A stretch of 29,088 bases of DNA from Candidatus Opimibacter skivensis (GTDB taxonomy: Bacteria; Bacteroidota; Bacteroidia; Chitinophagales; Saprospiraceae), in NCBI GenBank assembly GCA_016721905.1, contig JADKHH010000014.1, forward strand, positions 1 through 29,088, in the 5' to 3' direction. Both the position numbers and the translations under genes were made by a program. The notes beneath the pieces were generated by a model. The model did not search any database and was not told the DNA's origin. It saw nothing but the letters and a program-made list of their open reading frames with translations. Within the stretch, counting starts at the first letter, position 1, and every line of letters begins with the position of its first letter. Below are positions 1-7,378 of the stretch, one piece after another.

Positions 1-78
1 GTCAAAAATCCTGTTAAATATTGATTGTTATTAACTTATATATGCATTATATATGTAATGTTTGGATTTGTTCTATGG

Positions 79-448
79 TGGTGGAGCTGGGGGGAATTGA
101 ACCCCCGTCCAGATAAAGCTCACATCAGTTTTCTACATGCTTATTTGCAGATCTGGATTTAAGATGGTTTCAGGTACTGCAACAACGCGATCCCATCCGA
201 TTCCCTTTGATTGTCGGCCTTGGGTCAGGACATCCCCTTGGCTTAGTCTGCATTTTATGGTGTGCGTCAGATTTTGTAGCAGAAATCAAACCGTAGCACA
301 AAGGCAAGCTAACTACCTAGAATTAGGCTGCCATAGCGAAAGAACGATCGCCGATTGTTGGTCGATAATCATTTGGTAACGGGGTGAACTATCATTCCCC
401 GGCATGCTTACTGACACGATACATTTACTGTCGATTCCTGTCAGCCCC
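79..448 (-). ncRNA. ssrA: Transfer-messenger RNA (tmRNA)
   Basis: tmRNA rescues ribosomes stalled on broken mRNAs, acting with SmpB. The minus strand begins GGGGCTGACAGGAATCGACA, the usual tmRNA 5' end, and finishes with a T-arm (GGGGG-TTCAATT-CCCCC), the acceptor strand CAGCTCC, discriminator A and CCA. GGGGCTG pairs with CAGCTCC with one G-U pair. This fixes the mature ends at 448 and 79, about 370 nt. The tag frame lies at 352-323 and reads GDRSFAMAA then stop, matching the GExxYALAA-like tags of Bacteroidota. It is a one-piece tmRNA, not a permuted one. A second CCA is encoded directly after the first (78-76). The short open frames over this stretch on the plus strand are not genes. Confidence 0.96.
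323..352 (-). other. tmRNA proteolysis-tag reading frame (GDRSFAMAA-stop)
   Basis: Nine codons from the resume codon GGC to TAA encode GDRSFAMAA. The terminal Ala-Ala is the usual ClpXP-type degron end. Compared with the common Bacteroidota form GExxYALAA, this tag has Asp for Glu, Phe for Tyr and Met for Leu. The resume codon is assigned by analogy; the frame is open further upstream, so the exact first residue is inferred. Confidence 0.85.
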
Positions 449-484
449 GTGATGTCAATGATCTTTGCCCCCTTTAACAAGGGA

Positions 485-493
485 TGCAAAGGT
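485..493 (-). promoter_or_regulatory. ssrA promoter, Bacteroidota -7 box (TACCTTTGC)
   Basis: On the minus strand TACCTTTGC matches the Bacteroidota sigma-ABfr -7 consensus TAnnTTTG. It lies 36 nt upstream of the mature tmRNA 5' end, so transcription would begin about 30 nt before it and leave a short leader for RNase P to remove. I see no clear -33 TTG; a hairpin (501-537) occupies that region. Confidence 0.65.
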
Positions 494-500
494 AAAGTTT

Positions 501-537
501 CCCGGCATATGGCCCCACCTGCGGTGTGGCTATGCCG
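501..537. repeat. Imperfect hairpin upstream of ssrA
   Basis: CCGGCATA (501-508) pairs with TATGCCGG (530-537), and the inner GGCCCCAC/GTGTGGC segments pair with a small bulge. The total stem is about 15 bp around a CTGC-type loop. No T-run follows on either side, so it is not an evident terminator. It abuts the ssrA promoter and the degenerate repeat field, and may belong to a REP-like family. Confidence 0.5.
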
Positions 538-540
538 GCA

Positions 541-1060
541 AGGGGGTTTTCTCAGGGGTTCGGCTTCGCCTCACCCCTGAAACCCCTTTGTCCAAAATGA
601 TTCTCGGAGTATTGCGGCTCACCCTTGAAACCCCCGTGTCCAAAGGTTTGCCAACTGCGGACTGCCAACTGCATAGAGCGACTACTCCTGAAACTCCTTG
701 AAGATTGCGGACTGCAAACTGCGGACTGCCAACTGCAGACTGAAAACTGCGCCTCACCCCTGAAACCCCCATGTCCAAAAGGTGTTTCGAAGTTTAGCGG
801 CTCAGCCTTAATTCCCTGCCCAAAAGGTGTTCAACTGTGCCCAAGTCATGATTTCCTGTCCAAAAGGGCTGCAATTTGTGCCAACTGCCACTTCCTTTGT
901 ATCCAAGGTGTTTCAGTTTTATGCCTAACCTATGTAACCTCCTTTTCCAAAAGTTAATCAATTTTGAATCACACTTTGAAAGCAGGCTGGCTCACAGAAA
1001 TATGGATGAGACTGCTAACTGCGCCTCACTCCTGAAACCCCATGGTCCAAAAGGTATCTC
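541..1060. repeat. Field of degenerate direct repeats, consensus CTCACCCCTGAAACCCC...TGTCCAAAAGG
   Basis: A 30-40 bp unit recurs at about 571-597, 618-646, 753-788, 801-832, 846-868, 891-914, 931-955 and 1024-1060. The best copies share TCACCCCTGAAACCCC followed after 2-4 bases by GTCCAAAAGG, sometimes then TGTTTC; the 846-955 copies are heavily decayed. The first copy also pairs with an inverted partner (541-559), giving a hairpin. Copy distances are irregular, so this is not a CRISPR array. Open frames over the area are low-complexity translations of the repeat. I find no gene between 449 and 1148. Confidence 0.7.
654..750. repeat. Heptanucleotide tandem repeat ACTGCNN
   Basis: ACTGC recurs every 7 bp in two blocks. 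One lies at 654-672 (three units). The other lies at about 704-750 (units at 711, 718, 725, 732, the variant ACTGAAA at 739, and 746). The 17-bp string GCGGACTGCCAACTGCA occurs identically at 657-673 and 721-737. The blocks sit between copies of the larger degenerate repeat. Confidence 0.8.
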
Positions 1061-1148
1061 GCAATGACAATGTTAATGTACCGGAAAACCACTTCGAGCG
1101 CAGTACGGATATTGTTTTGTTTACGGACTCCAACAGGCTCATTTGTGT

Positions 1149-1644
1149 TCAATAATCCTCGATAGCTACATTTATAATTCCGTCTTTAAAGACCGTATAA
1201 GTAGTATCATTGAATGGGTTAACATACATCAATCGACATTCGAATGTTGCTTTAAGCGTCTGTGAGGAGACATCATATGCATCAACTGAAAAGCTATTCT
1301 GATAAAATGTATCAAGTGTCTGAAATTCAGAAATTACATGTCCATGACCTTCCAATAAAGCGTAGGATATAGCAATGTCCTTATAAGTAGCAGGCGCGCC
1401 ACCTTTTACAACTTTATATGTTCCCACCCTCGGAGGAATCTTAAAAAATGCTAATTTCTTCGCTCTTAAACCCTTGACTATTTATTACTTGACCTAGGAC
1501 CGAAATTAATGAATCCCCAAATGCAGGCTCAAATACTGCGGTTGCCTTGGCACTCCAACTAACCACATCTTTTGTAGCTTTAACATAACCTTCAGGCCTT
1601 ACACTATCGTGACAGGCAACATACAAGATTGTTATCAAGAGCAT
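1149..1644 (-). CDS. Small lipoprotein, possibly DUF6252-like, broken by a one-base frameshift
   Basis: Two adjacent open frames (1644-1441 and 1427-1149) are one gene. The first begins MLLITILYVAC, a short lipoprotein signal with a lipobox-like Cys at residue 11, and ends EEISIF-stop at a run of six T (minus strand, about 1444-1449). Removing one T continues as EEISIFKIPPRVGTYKVV and joins the second frame, giving about 164 residues. An in-frame TGA directly before the ATG fixes the start. The beta-rich C-terminal half with a late 'tF...DG.i.v' pattern resembles the DUF6252 lipoproteins of Bacteroidota, but that is a weak match. The role is unknown. Adjacent minus-strand genes encode an outer-membrane barrel and a secreted protein. 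Confidence 0.6.
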
Positions 1645-1747
1645 TCATATTCGCCACATATATAGTTTTTTATTACAAACTATTAAAAGATTAACTGACT
1701 TTGTGATTTTGGGACATCCTCCATTATTGCTTTTTATTTAATGAATT

Positions 1748-2446
1748 TTAAAGATGAAGAAAATATTTTAACTGCACTCCATAGCGTAAATTTCTTGAAG
1801 GCACAAGGTTGTTAAAGAACCCCCATAGTTGGTCCTTATTTACAAAAGAGCTGACATCTGAATTTACATACAGGCTGATTTCTATGAAATCAAGTTTGTT
1901 TAATTCAAGTTGATACGCCATAGATACACCAATAGCAAATACTATTGGTGCGTACCAATCTGGATTTCTCCATCCGATTTCTTCATATATTATATCTGCA
2001 AAATTATCTTCTTTAGTAATGAGGACATTACTATTTAATGTAAATCCCACTAGTAACGAGGAATTTTCAGACAAAACTGTTGTGTAATTGATAGCAATAG
2101 GTATGGTCAGGTAGGCTATGTTGATTTTTAGAGTTGTGTCAACATTTGTTTGAAAGAAAGTATAATTGTATTTTAAATGGATTTGATTTTCCACAGCCAG
2201 ATAGCCAATGCCGGTTTCCAATGAAATTTTACCATTAGTGCTTTTTCTAAACCTCAGTGAAGGAGAGCAATAAAATTTACTCTTTGCGTCAGCTTGTGCT
2301 CCGGAATATCCATAGGGAACTAACGTATCATTAGAAATTCCCAGTAGCATGCTATTGCCAACTTCAAGATGAAGGCCTACACTTGATTGGCCACTAACAA
2401 TCAAAGCAAACATAAATATAGTCGCAGTGGATACGGATTTGAGCAT
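1748..2446 (-). CDS. Outer-membrane beta-barrel protein
   Basis: This 232-residue protein has an N-terminal signal sequence ending near SGQSS. The rest is alternating hydrophobic/polar strands (for example LTIPIAINYTTVL, SLLVGFTLNSNVLI, FIEISLYVNSDV) and ends RYGVQLKYFLHL, with a C-terminal aromatic strand as in outer-membrane barrels. The length suits an 8-10-stranded barrel of the PorT/OMP_b-brl type. It starts 6 bp after the stop of the T9SS cargo gene on the same strand, so the two are probably co-transcribed. No specific substrate or partner can be read from the sequence. Confidence 0.7.
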   Translation of the reverse strand: MLKSVSTATIFMFALIVSGQSSVGLHLEVGNSMLLGISNDTLVPYGYSGAQADAKSKFYCSPSLRFRKSTNGKISLETGIGYLAVENQIHLKYNYTFFQTNVDTTLKINIAYLTIPIAINYTTVLSENSSLLVGFTLNSNVLITKEDNFADIIYEEIGWRNPDWYAPIVFAIGVSMAYQLELNKLDFIEISLYVNSDVSSFVNKDQLWGFFNNLVPSRNLRYGVQLKYFLHL

Positions 2447-2452
2447 TTTCGA

Positions 2453-4003
2453 TTAACGGACGATTGTGAACTTGCCTGAATAGATTTTCCCTTCACTTGA
2501 CGAAAGTGAATAGAAGTATAAACCATTTGGAAGGTTAGTGGTGGAGATACCATTGTTCCCTTGGGAAACTTTACTTGTGATTGTGCAATTCCCTTGGATG
2601 TCGTAGATTTTTAAGTCACCTGTTCCAGCCATGGACTTGATCAATAATGTCAATTCATCCACAGCAGGATTTGGATAAAGTAGAACGTTTTGTTCCCAAT
2701 TCTTGATCTGTTCATAAATCGATGTTGTAGTGCAAACCGTGTCCGTACATCCATCCGGAGAAACTTTTAAAATGAAGCCTTGAAATCGTGGATCTAACTC
2801 ATTAACAGTAACATACCCCCCTACATAAATTGACCCTGAAGGAGAAAGGTCCAAACCGGCTGTAAAATGTACTTCTTGACGACTATAATATAAGGTATCT
2901 GTGATGCTCCAAATTATATCCCCATTGGAATCCAGTTTTATAACCCACGCTTCTTTACTATACTCACCATCATAAACCAAGAGCTTCTCTCCTGCGACTA
3001 TGATCTGATCGAGTAACGGATCATAGGCAATGTCTCTAATCCTGTCCGTTCTATTAAAACTGCTTAAGTCAATCCGCCAAAGTAGGTTGAAATTACTGTC
3101 CAATCTTGAAACAACTTCTGCTAATTGGATATCAGGATTGCCTATGGTGTGAAAGTTTTTTAAATAAAAGGAGGATATTATCCAGTCTCCATTTTCCATA
3201 AGTAAGGTAGGTCCTCCGCCTGATGTCCGGATATCATTCTCATCACCGATCCATTCTTCAACAATATTGCCAGACGTATCAATTGTGAATATCCAGGGTT
3301 TTTTATAGCTACTCGGAGGATTGGTTACGGCATACGTATTTGTATGCCTGGATGCAGATATCGTAATATTACCATTGGTATTTATAATAGCATCACCAAT
3401 AAATTCATCATGATACGGCGCTAATCCATAATATTTCATCCAAATTTGATTACCAATTGAGTCAACCTTTAAAATGAAAACATCGTGCATATAGTTGTTT
3501 CGTTGACTTAAACCTAATATATAATACTCTTCAAATACTTCAATAACGTCAAATGGGAAAATAGATAGCCCATCGTTATCATATAGAACATGATTTATCT
3601 CGTGGCCTAAAGAGTCAGTGATAAGTATTCCCATTTTACCTGTATTGTAGTAGTAGACAGGCAAAATGAATTTTTGATTTTTTGTTATTAGAAATCTGCT
3701 TGGAGAGTTTAATACAATATGGGAGGCCAATGAAGTATCATGAAAGGTAGTTTTCCAAAGTAACATACCATTTGTATCTACTTTGGCCAGGATCAATCCC
3801 CACAGGTTTACACTATCAATGAATGCTGTTCCACTTACGTATAGTTGATTATTGTGGAATTGAATATCGTCCATATCCATGCTGAATGGAATATCTTTTG
3901 CCAAAGATGTGCAAAATCCACTTTGCCCCGAAGTACGACAGATCAGGACTAAGTAGACGATGGCAAAGGAAGCCAATTTGAATATTTTAATATGATTAAG
4001 CAT
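2453..4003 (-). CDS. T9SS-exported protein with beta-propeller-like repeats
   Basis: This 516-residue protein has a signal peptide (about residues 1-27, ending TSGQS) and a C-terminal type A T9SS sorting domain of about 75 residues, starting YPNPAVDEL and ending GKIYSGKFTIVR. The middle carries repeated blades with the pattern (A/I)xKxDxxGxxxW, seen in ILAKVDTNGMLLW, ILKVDSIGNQIW and VIKLDSNGDIIW, typical of Bacteroidota secreted propellers. It should cross the outer membrane by T9SS and be anchored or released at the surface. It is the upstream gene of a pair with the barrel protein. Its ligand is unknown. Confidence 0.85.
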   Translation of the reverse strand: MLNHIKIFKLASFAIVYLVLICRTSGQSGFCTSLAKDIPFSMDMDDIQFHNNQLYVSGTAFIDSVNLWGLILAKVDTNGMLLWKTTFHDTSLASHIVLNSPSRFLITKNQKFILPVYYYNTGKMGILITDSLGHEINHVLYDNDGLSIFPFDVIEVFEEYYILGLSQRNNYMHDVFILKVDSIGNQIWMKYYGLAPYHDEFIGDAIINTNGNITISASRHTNTYAVTNPPSSYKKPWIFTIDTSGNIVEEWIGDENDIRTSGGGPTLLMENGDWIISSFYLKNFHTIGNPDIQLAEVVSRLDSNFNLLWRIDLSSFNRTDRIRDIAYDPLLDQIIVAGEKLLVYDGEYSKEAWVIKLDSNGDIIWSITDTLYYSRQEVHFTAGLDLSPSGSIYVGGYVTVNELDPRFQGFILKVSPDGCTDTVCTTTSIYEQIKNWEQNVLLYPNPAVDELTLLIKSMAGTGDLKIYDIQGNCTITSKVSQGNNGISTTNLPNGLYFYSLSSSEGKIYSGKFTIVR

Positions 4004-4249
4004 TCTGAGATATCTAAGTATGGTAACTTCTGAAACCCCAACTTAAAAATAAGATACAGGTTTGAAAGTTTCTATCCTGAAGATAGGACAAATACCAATC
4101 AGTAGGGCCTGTTTGATGAGTATGTCAGGCATACGTCAATTTTCTAAGCCCCAATGTCTCTAAAGGGCAAAGAATGTAATTTGAATCATTTAGGAATATT
4201 TTAGAAGAGGCCAGGACTCAAACCTAGAAACCCAACGTGGCGCACTTTA

Positions 4250-4471
4250 TTACTCACTTTGCGCTTTGATCAGTATCTCCCGATCGCGGAAAGCTACCAC
4301 GAAACCATCCCGAAGCTTGTGTCTCTTGCGTAATTCCACCTCCCCATTGACGATCACTTCGCCTTCAGTTATACAAATATTTGCTTCACCACCGGTTTCG
4401 ACGAGATGGATGAGTTTGAGGAGCTTGTTGAGCTCGATGTATTCGTGACCCTGAAGGTGGAAGGTTTCCAT
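4250..4471 (-). CDS. S4-domain RNA-binding protein (YbcJ-like)
   Basis: This 73-residue protein is essentially one S4 domain: IELNKLLKLIHLVETGGEA, then ITEGEVIVNGEVELRKRHKL and a basic end. S4 domains of this small stand-alone type bind structured RNA, often rRNA or tRNA. The length matches YbcJ-like proteins. The ATG at 4471 lies only 7 nt after a GATCTTTG box, suggesting a very short or absent leader. It is transcribed away from the T9SS cargo gene at 4656. Confidence 0.87.
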   Translation of the reverse strand: METFHLQGHEYIELNKLLKLIHLVETGGEANICITEGEVIVNGEVELRKRHKLRDGFVVAFRDREILIKAQSE

Positions 4472-4478
4472 AATGGTG

Positions 4479-4486
4479 CAAAGATC
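4479..4486 (-). promoter_or_regulatory. Probable -7 box of the S4 gene (GATCTTTG)
   Basis: GATCTTTG differs from the Bacteroidota consensus TAnnTTTG only at the first base. It ends 7 nt before the ATG at 4471, so the start point would fall about 3 nt or less before the start codon. No matching -33 TTG is clear at the usual spacing. Confidence 0.4.
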
Positions 4487-4508
4487 ACAGAATTTTAAAC
4501 AAAAGGCA

Positions 4509-4532
4509 GGAGGACAAATTCAATTGTCCTCC
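4509..4532. repeat. Perfect 9-bp inverted repeat in a divergent intergenic region
   Basis: GGAGGACAA (4509-4517) and TTGTCCTCC (4524-4532) form a perfect inverted repeat with a 6-nt spacer. It lies between the divergently transcribed S4 gene and the T9SS cargo gene. No gene runs into it on either strand, so an operator or RNA hairpin is more likely than a terminator. Confidence 0.5.
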
Positions 4533-4621
4533 GATATGCACAAATACTAAAAGAAAATCCCGCTTACTCAAAAAGGAAGGTCAAAAAGCCCTGTGTAGCC
4601 TATTTCCCGGGCCTCCTGTCT

Positions 4622-4629
4622 TACTTTTG
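4622..4629 (+). promoter_or_regulatory. -7 box of the three-repeat T9SS cargo gene (TACTTTTG)
   Basis: TACTTTTG fits TAnnTTTG exactly, with C after it as is common. It ends 26 nt before the ATG at 4656. The -33 region has no convincing TTG. Confidence 0.55.
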
Positions 4630-4655
4630 CCATCAGTTCAATAAACTTGCTCCTG

Positions 4656-6128
4656 ATGAAAAATCTCTACTTGTTCATTTTCGTTTGCGTGTCTTCTCTG
4701 GCTTTAAACGCTCAATCCCAGTTTTATGCTGTACCTGTCAAGGTGATTGATACCTATCTGGAGGATAGTGTCCATGTCATAGGCCGCCTTGATCTCGATT
4801 TTCCTGTCGATGGAAAGGTGTTTGTCCAATTTGATGGGGAAGGTTTCGGCGATACATTAGATCGTATCATCCTGGCGGCTAATAATCAGCCTGACTGGGG
4901 TACCAATGACGGAAATGTAAGTTTTGTCTCTAATGAGAAAGGTGAAGGCAATTGTTTCTCGCATACGAGGACATTTTCAGTTACAGCCGGGCAGCATTCC
5001 TTCTATGCAGTGGCCCATAATTATGTAGACAACGGTGGGTCAGGTATTGCTTCCATTTTCGGAACATTATCTGTTGAATTTATTCCTCAGAATGAGGAAA
5101 TCATCAGTGAATCATCCATAACCGTTGATGAGTATGAAGCTTTGCAACCTGTCGCTTTTGATAGTATCACCATTGAAACCTCGGGCGCGGGGAAAGTAGA
5201 GCTACGTCTTAATGGTAACCTCGATATTAACTTTGGCGATGTCATGTTGGTGGCTATAACGGATACTAAAAACTGGAGTTTTTCAGATCCAAACAATATT
5301 GCGCTGGAGGCAACAGCCCCTAATGAATACTACGTGGGATTTTCGTTTACAAGAGTTGTGGATATTCCGAAAGCAGGAGTGTATACCTTCTACGCTATGG
5401 CTCAACGAGGATACGAAGAAGAAGGGAGTGGATATATTTATGCATATACAAATTTCCATGCACGCTTTTATTCCAGTACTTCAGATAATGTGGTATTGGG
5501 TAGGAAAATAATTGAAGATGATTTCAACCTGGGCCAGGATCTGCGTTTATTGGATTCCATTAAGTTAAATGTGCCGAATTCCGGGAAAGTTGAGATCCGG
5601 TTTGATGGGGAATTACAGAGTTCTTTAGGGCATCAAATTCTGCTGGCAGCAAGCAATAGTCCTTCATACGCATTGGAAAATGGCAGCGTGATTTTGGAAG
5701 CCACAGATGCTGATATAGATCGTCATACTTTTGTGCATACGCAGGTATATGATGTTGAGCCGGGAACACATACCTACTATGTGATGGCTGAAGATTACCT
5801 GGGTGATGGGACAGCAATCGATTTGCATGGCCATTTCCTCGTAAAGTACTACCCTGAAAGTGTGGTATCCGCTAATGAAGCTCTATTTACTGAATTACCT
5901 TTTGAAATATGGCCAAACCCTGCCACTGACCGGATTAGTATTCAATATCAGCATGCAGAGGAACCGATGACCATTTCGATCCTTGATTTGCAGGGTCATG
6001 TTGTTAGACAAAAGCGGAATATGGTTTCAGGGAGTGAATTGGAAATTGCAACACTTCCTGCCGGAATCTATATTGTCCAACTAAGCAATGGAAAGGAGAA
6101 TGGCTATAAAAAGCTGGTAAAAGAATAA
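4656..6128 (+). CDS. T9SS-exported protein with three tandem ~105-residue beta repeats
   Basis: I start it at ATG 4656 (MKNLYLF...) rather than the TTG three codons upstream, because this gives a standard signal peptide ending LNAQS (about residue 21); length 490. Residues ~43-143, ~168-272 and ~299-399 are three copies of one module: a GKVxxxFDG strand pair (starting at 53, 179 and 310), a 'GD.ILLA' strand, a 'FSHT/FTR/FVHT' segment and an 'AGxHxFYAxA' strand. Residues ~418-490 are a type A T9SS sorting domain starting WPNPATDRI. The repeats look like beta-sandwich surface domains; I do not recognise the family. Function, perhaps adhesion or binding, is unknown. Confidence 0.85.
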   Translation: MKNLYLFIFVCVSSLALNAQSQFYAVPVKVIDTYLEDSVHVIGRLDLDFPVDGKVFVQFDGEGFGDTLDRIILAANNQPDWGTNDGNVSFVSNEKGEGNCFSHTRTFSVTAGQHSFYAVAHNYVDNGGSGIASIFGTLSVEFIPQNEEIISESSITVDEYEALQPVAFDSITIETSGAGKVELRLNGNLDINFGDVMLVAITDTKNWSFSDPNNIALEATAPNEYYVGFSFTRVVDIPKAGVYTFYAMAQRGYEEEGSGYIYAYTNFHARFYSSTSDNVVLGRKIIEDDFNLGQDLRLLDSIKLNVPNSGKVEIRFDGELQSSLGHQILLAASNSPSYALENGSVILEATDADIDRHTFVHTQVYDVEPGTHTYYVMAEDYLGDGTAIDLHGHFLVKYYPESVVSANEALFTELPFEIWPNPATDRISIQYQHAEEPMTISILDLQGHVVRQKRNMVSGSELEIATLPAGIYIVQLSNGKENGYKKLVKE

Positions 6129-6177
6129 GAGGTTGGTGCACACCTAAAAGGTATTTAAACTACATGTAAACACAAAT

Positions 6178-6204
6178 ATAGTGCAATGATTTACCTTGCA
6201 CTAT
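6178..6204 (+). promoter_or_regulatory. 9-bp inverted repeat abutting the glycosyltransferase start codon
   Basis: ATAGTGCAA (6178-6186) and TTGCACTAT (6196-6204) are perfectly complementary with a 9-nt loop, and the stem ends 1 nt before the ATG at 6206. The right arm overlaps TACCTTGC (6192-6199), which is a -7 box with one T missing. It could be an operator over the promoter, or a leader hairpin if transcription starts further upstream. Confidence 0.45.
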
Positions 6205-6205
6205 C

Positions 6206-7318
6206 ATGCCAGCTACGCCTAAAAGAATTTGTCTGATCAGTGTTGAGATATTTGCCTGGGGTAAATATGGCGGCTTCGGTAAGGCTATGCGCATCATAGG
6301 GCGTGAATTAGTCAAACGTGGTTATGAAGTTTATGCGGTTGTACCAAGAAGGAAAGGGCAGCAGGCCGAGGAAGAACTCGATGGCATCCATGTGCTGAGT
6401 TTTAAGACGGCTGAGGCACTCACGTCCGGTCACCTGTACAAAAAAATCAATGCTGACATTTACCACTCATGTGAACCCACGATGGGTACCTGGTTGGCTA
6501 TGCAGGCTGTACCCAATGCAGTTCACATAGTGACCTCCCGTGACCCGAAGGAGACGCATGATTGGTGGACAGAGTTTTCTCATCCCAGTAAAAGCAGGTT
6601 ACAAGTCATCAAGAATTATCTGTATGAAAATAATTTTCTGGTTCGAAAAGCAGTTCGGCAGGCTGACGCTGTTTTTGTGCCTGCCAAATTTCTAATCCCC
6701 AAAGTGCATTCGATTTATAAATTGAAATCGGAAGTTCACTTTCTTCCTACGCCAACCGAGATACCCGATGTAACAGTTAAGTCTTCTCAACCGGTGGTCT
6801 TGTATATGGGACGCATTGATAAGCGCAAGCGGCCTGAGATGACACTCGAACTTGCACAACACTTTCCACATATCCTCTTTAAAGTCGCCGGCAAAGCGCG
6901 CGAGCCTGAATATGAAATACAACTTAGGGAGCAATACAAAGAACAATCCAATATCGAATTTCTTGGTTTTGTCAATCAGTTTGAAGGTGACACCCATCAC
7001 CGACTTCTGGCAGAAGCCTGGATCCATATCAATACGGCTGCAAGGGAAGGTCTTCCGAATTCATTTATTGAAGCCGCGGGACATCATTGCGCTATACTGA
7101 GTTATGTCAATCCTGAATCGTTTGCTTCCAGGTTTGGGTATCATGCTGCACAAAATAATTTCCGCGAAGGACTTGAATGGTTGCTCTCAGATCAGAACTG
7201 GCAGATGAAAGGTAAGTTGGGTCACGACTATGTACAATCCGTCTATGGTTTGGAAGCAGCGATGAACGAACATGAAAAAGTGTATCACCAATATTTTCGC
7301 CGACATGGAGGTCAGTAA
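6206..7318 (+). CDS. GT4-family glycosyltransferase
   Basis: This 370-residue protein fits the retaining GT-B fold of family GT4, which transfers a sugar from a nucleotide-sugar donor to a growing glycan at the inner membrane face. Seen: an N-terminal KRICLISVEIFAW strand followed by a Gly-rich KYGGFGKAMR acceptor loop; the mid-protein start of the second Rossmann domain at VVLYMGRIDKRKRPE; and the donor-site motif E281-x7-E289 in EGLPNSFIEA. The length is typical. The ATG is preceded by an inverted repeat and a partial -7 box, so it probably begins the plus-strand glycan operon. The sugar and linkage cannot be predicted. Confidence 0.85.
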   Translation: MPATPKRICLISVEIFAWGKYGGFGKAMRIIGRELVKRGYEVYAVVPRRKGQQAEEELDGIHVLSFKTAEALTSGHLYKKINADIYHSCEPTMGTWLAMQAVPNAVHIVTSRDPKETHDWWTEFSHPSKSRLQVIKNYLYENNFLVRKAVRQADAVFVPAKFLIPKVHSIYKLKSEVHFLPTPTEIPDVTVKSSQPVVLYMGRIDKRKRPEMTLELAQHFPHILFKVAGKAREPEYEIQLREQYKEQSNIEFLGFVNQFEGDTHHRLLAEAWIHINTAAREGLPNSFIEAAGHHCAILSYVNPESFASRFGYHAAQNNFREGLEWLLSDQNWQMKGKLGHDYVQSVYGLEAAMNEHEKVYHQYFRRHGGQ

Positions 7319-7378
7319 TTTCAATTGGTGGCGTTGCTTCAACCTGGTCAGGATTCCACTTGTAAAATGGAAGGTTTC

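Noticed and set aside
20..60. AT-rich dyad (ATATAT-GCATT-ATATAT) downstream of ssrA as its terminator
   Set aside because: The stem is only six A-T pairs with no GC core or T-run; chance in AT-rich DNA is likely.
541..1060. Possible CRISPR array from repeated ~30-bp units
   Set aside because: Units diverge strongly, spacing is irregular (about 30-130 bp), intervening DNA is itself repetitive, and there are no cas genes in the window.
137..1067. Several short open frames over ssrA and the repeat field
   Set aside because: They translate tmRNA or low-complexity repeats, overlap each other in several frames and lack recognisable domains.
4204..4240. Minus-strand sequence resembling the 3' part of a tRNA (T-arm CTAGG-TTTGAGT-CCTGG followed by CCTCTTC)
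   Set aside because: No matching 5' acceptor strand, D-arm or anticodon arm lies at the right distance and no CCA follows. It may be a tRNA relic or chance; I do not annotate a tRNA.
4509..4532. Terminator for an unseen gene in 4533-4655
   Set aside because: No coding frame is present there and both flanking genes point away, so a terminator would have nothing to terminate.
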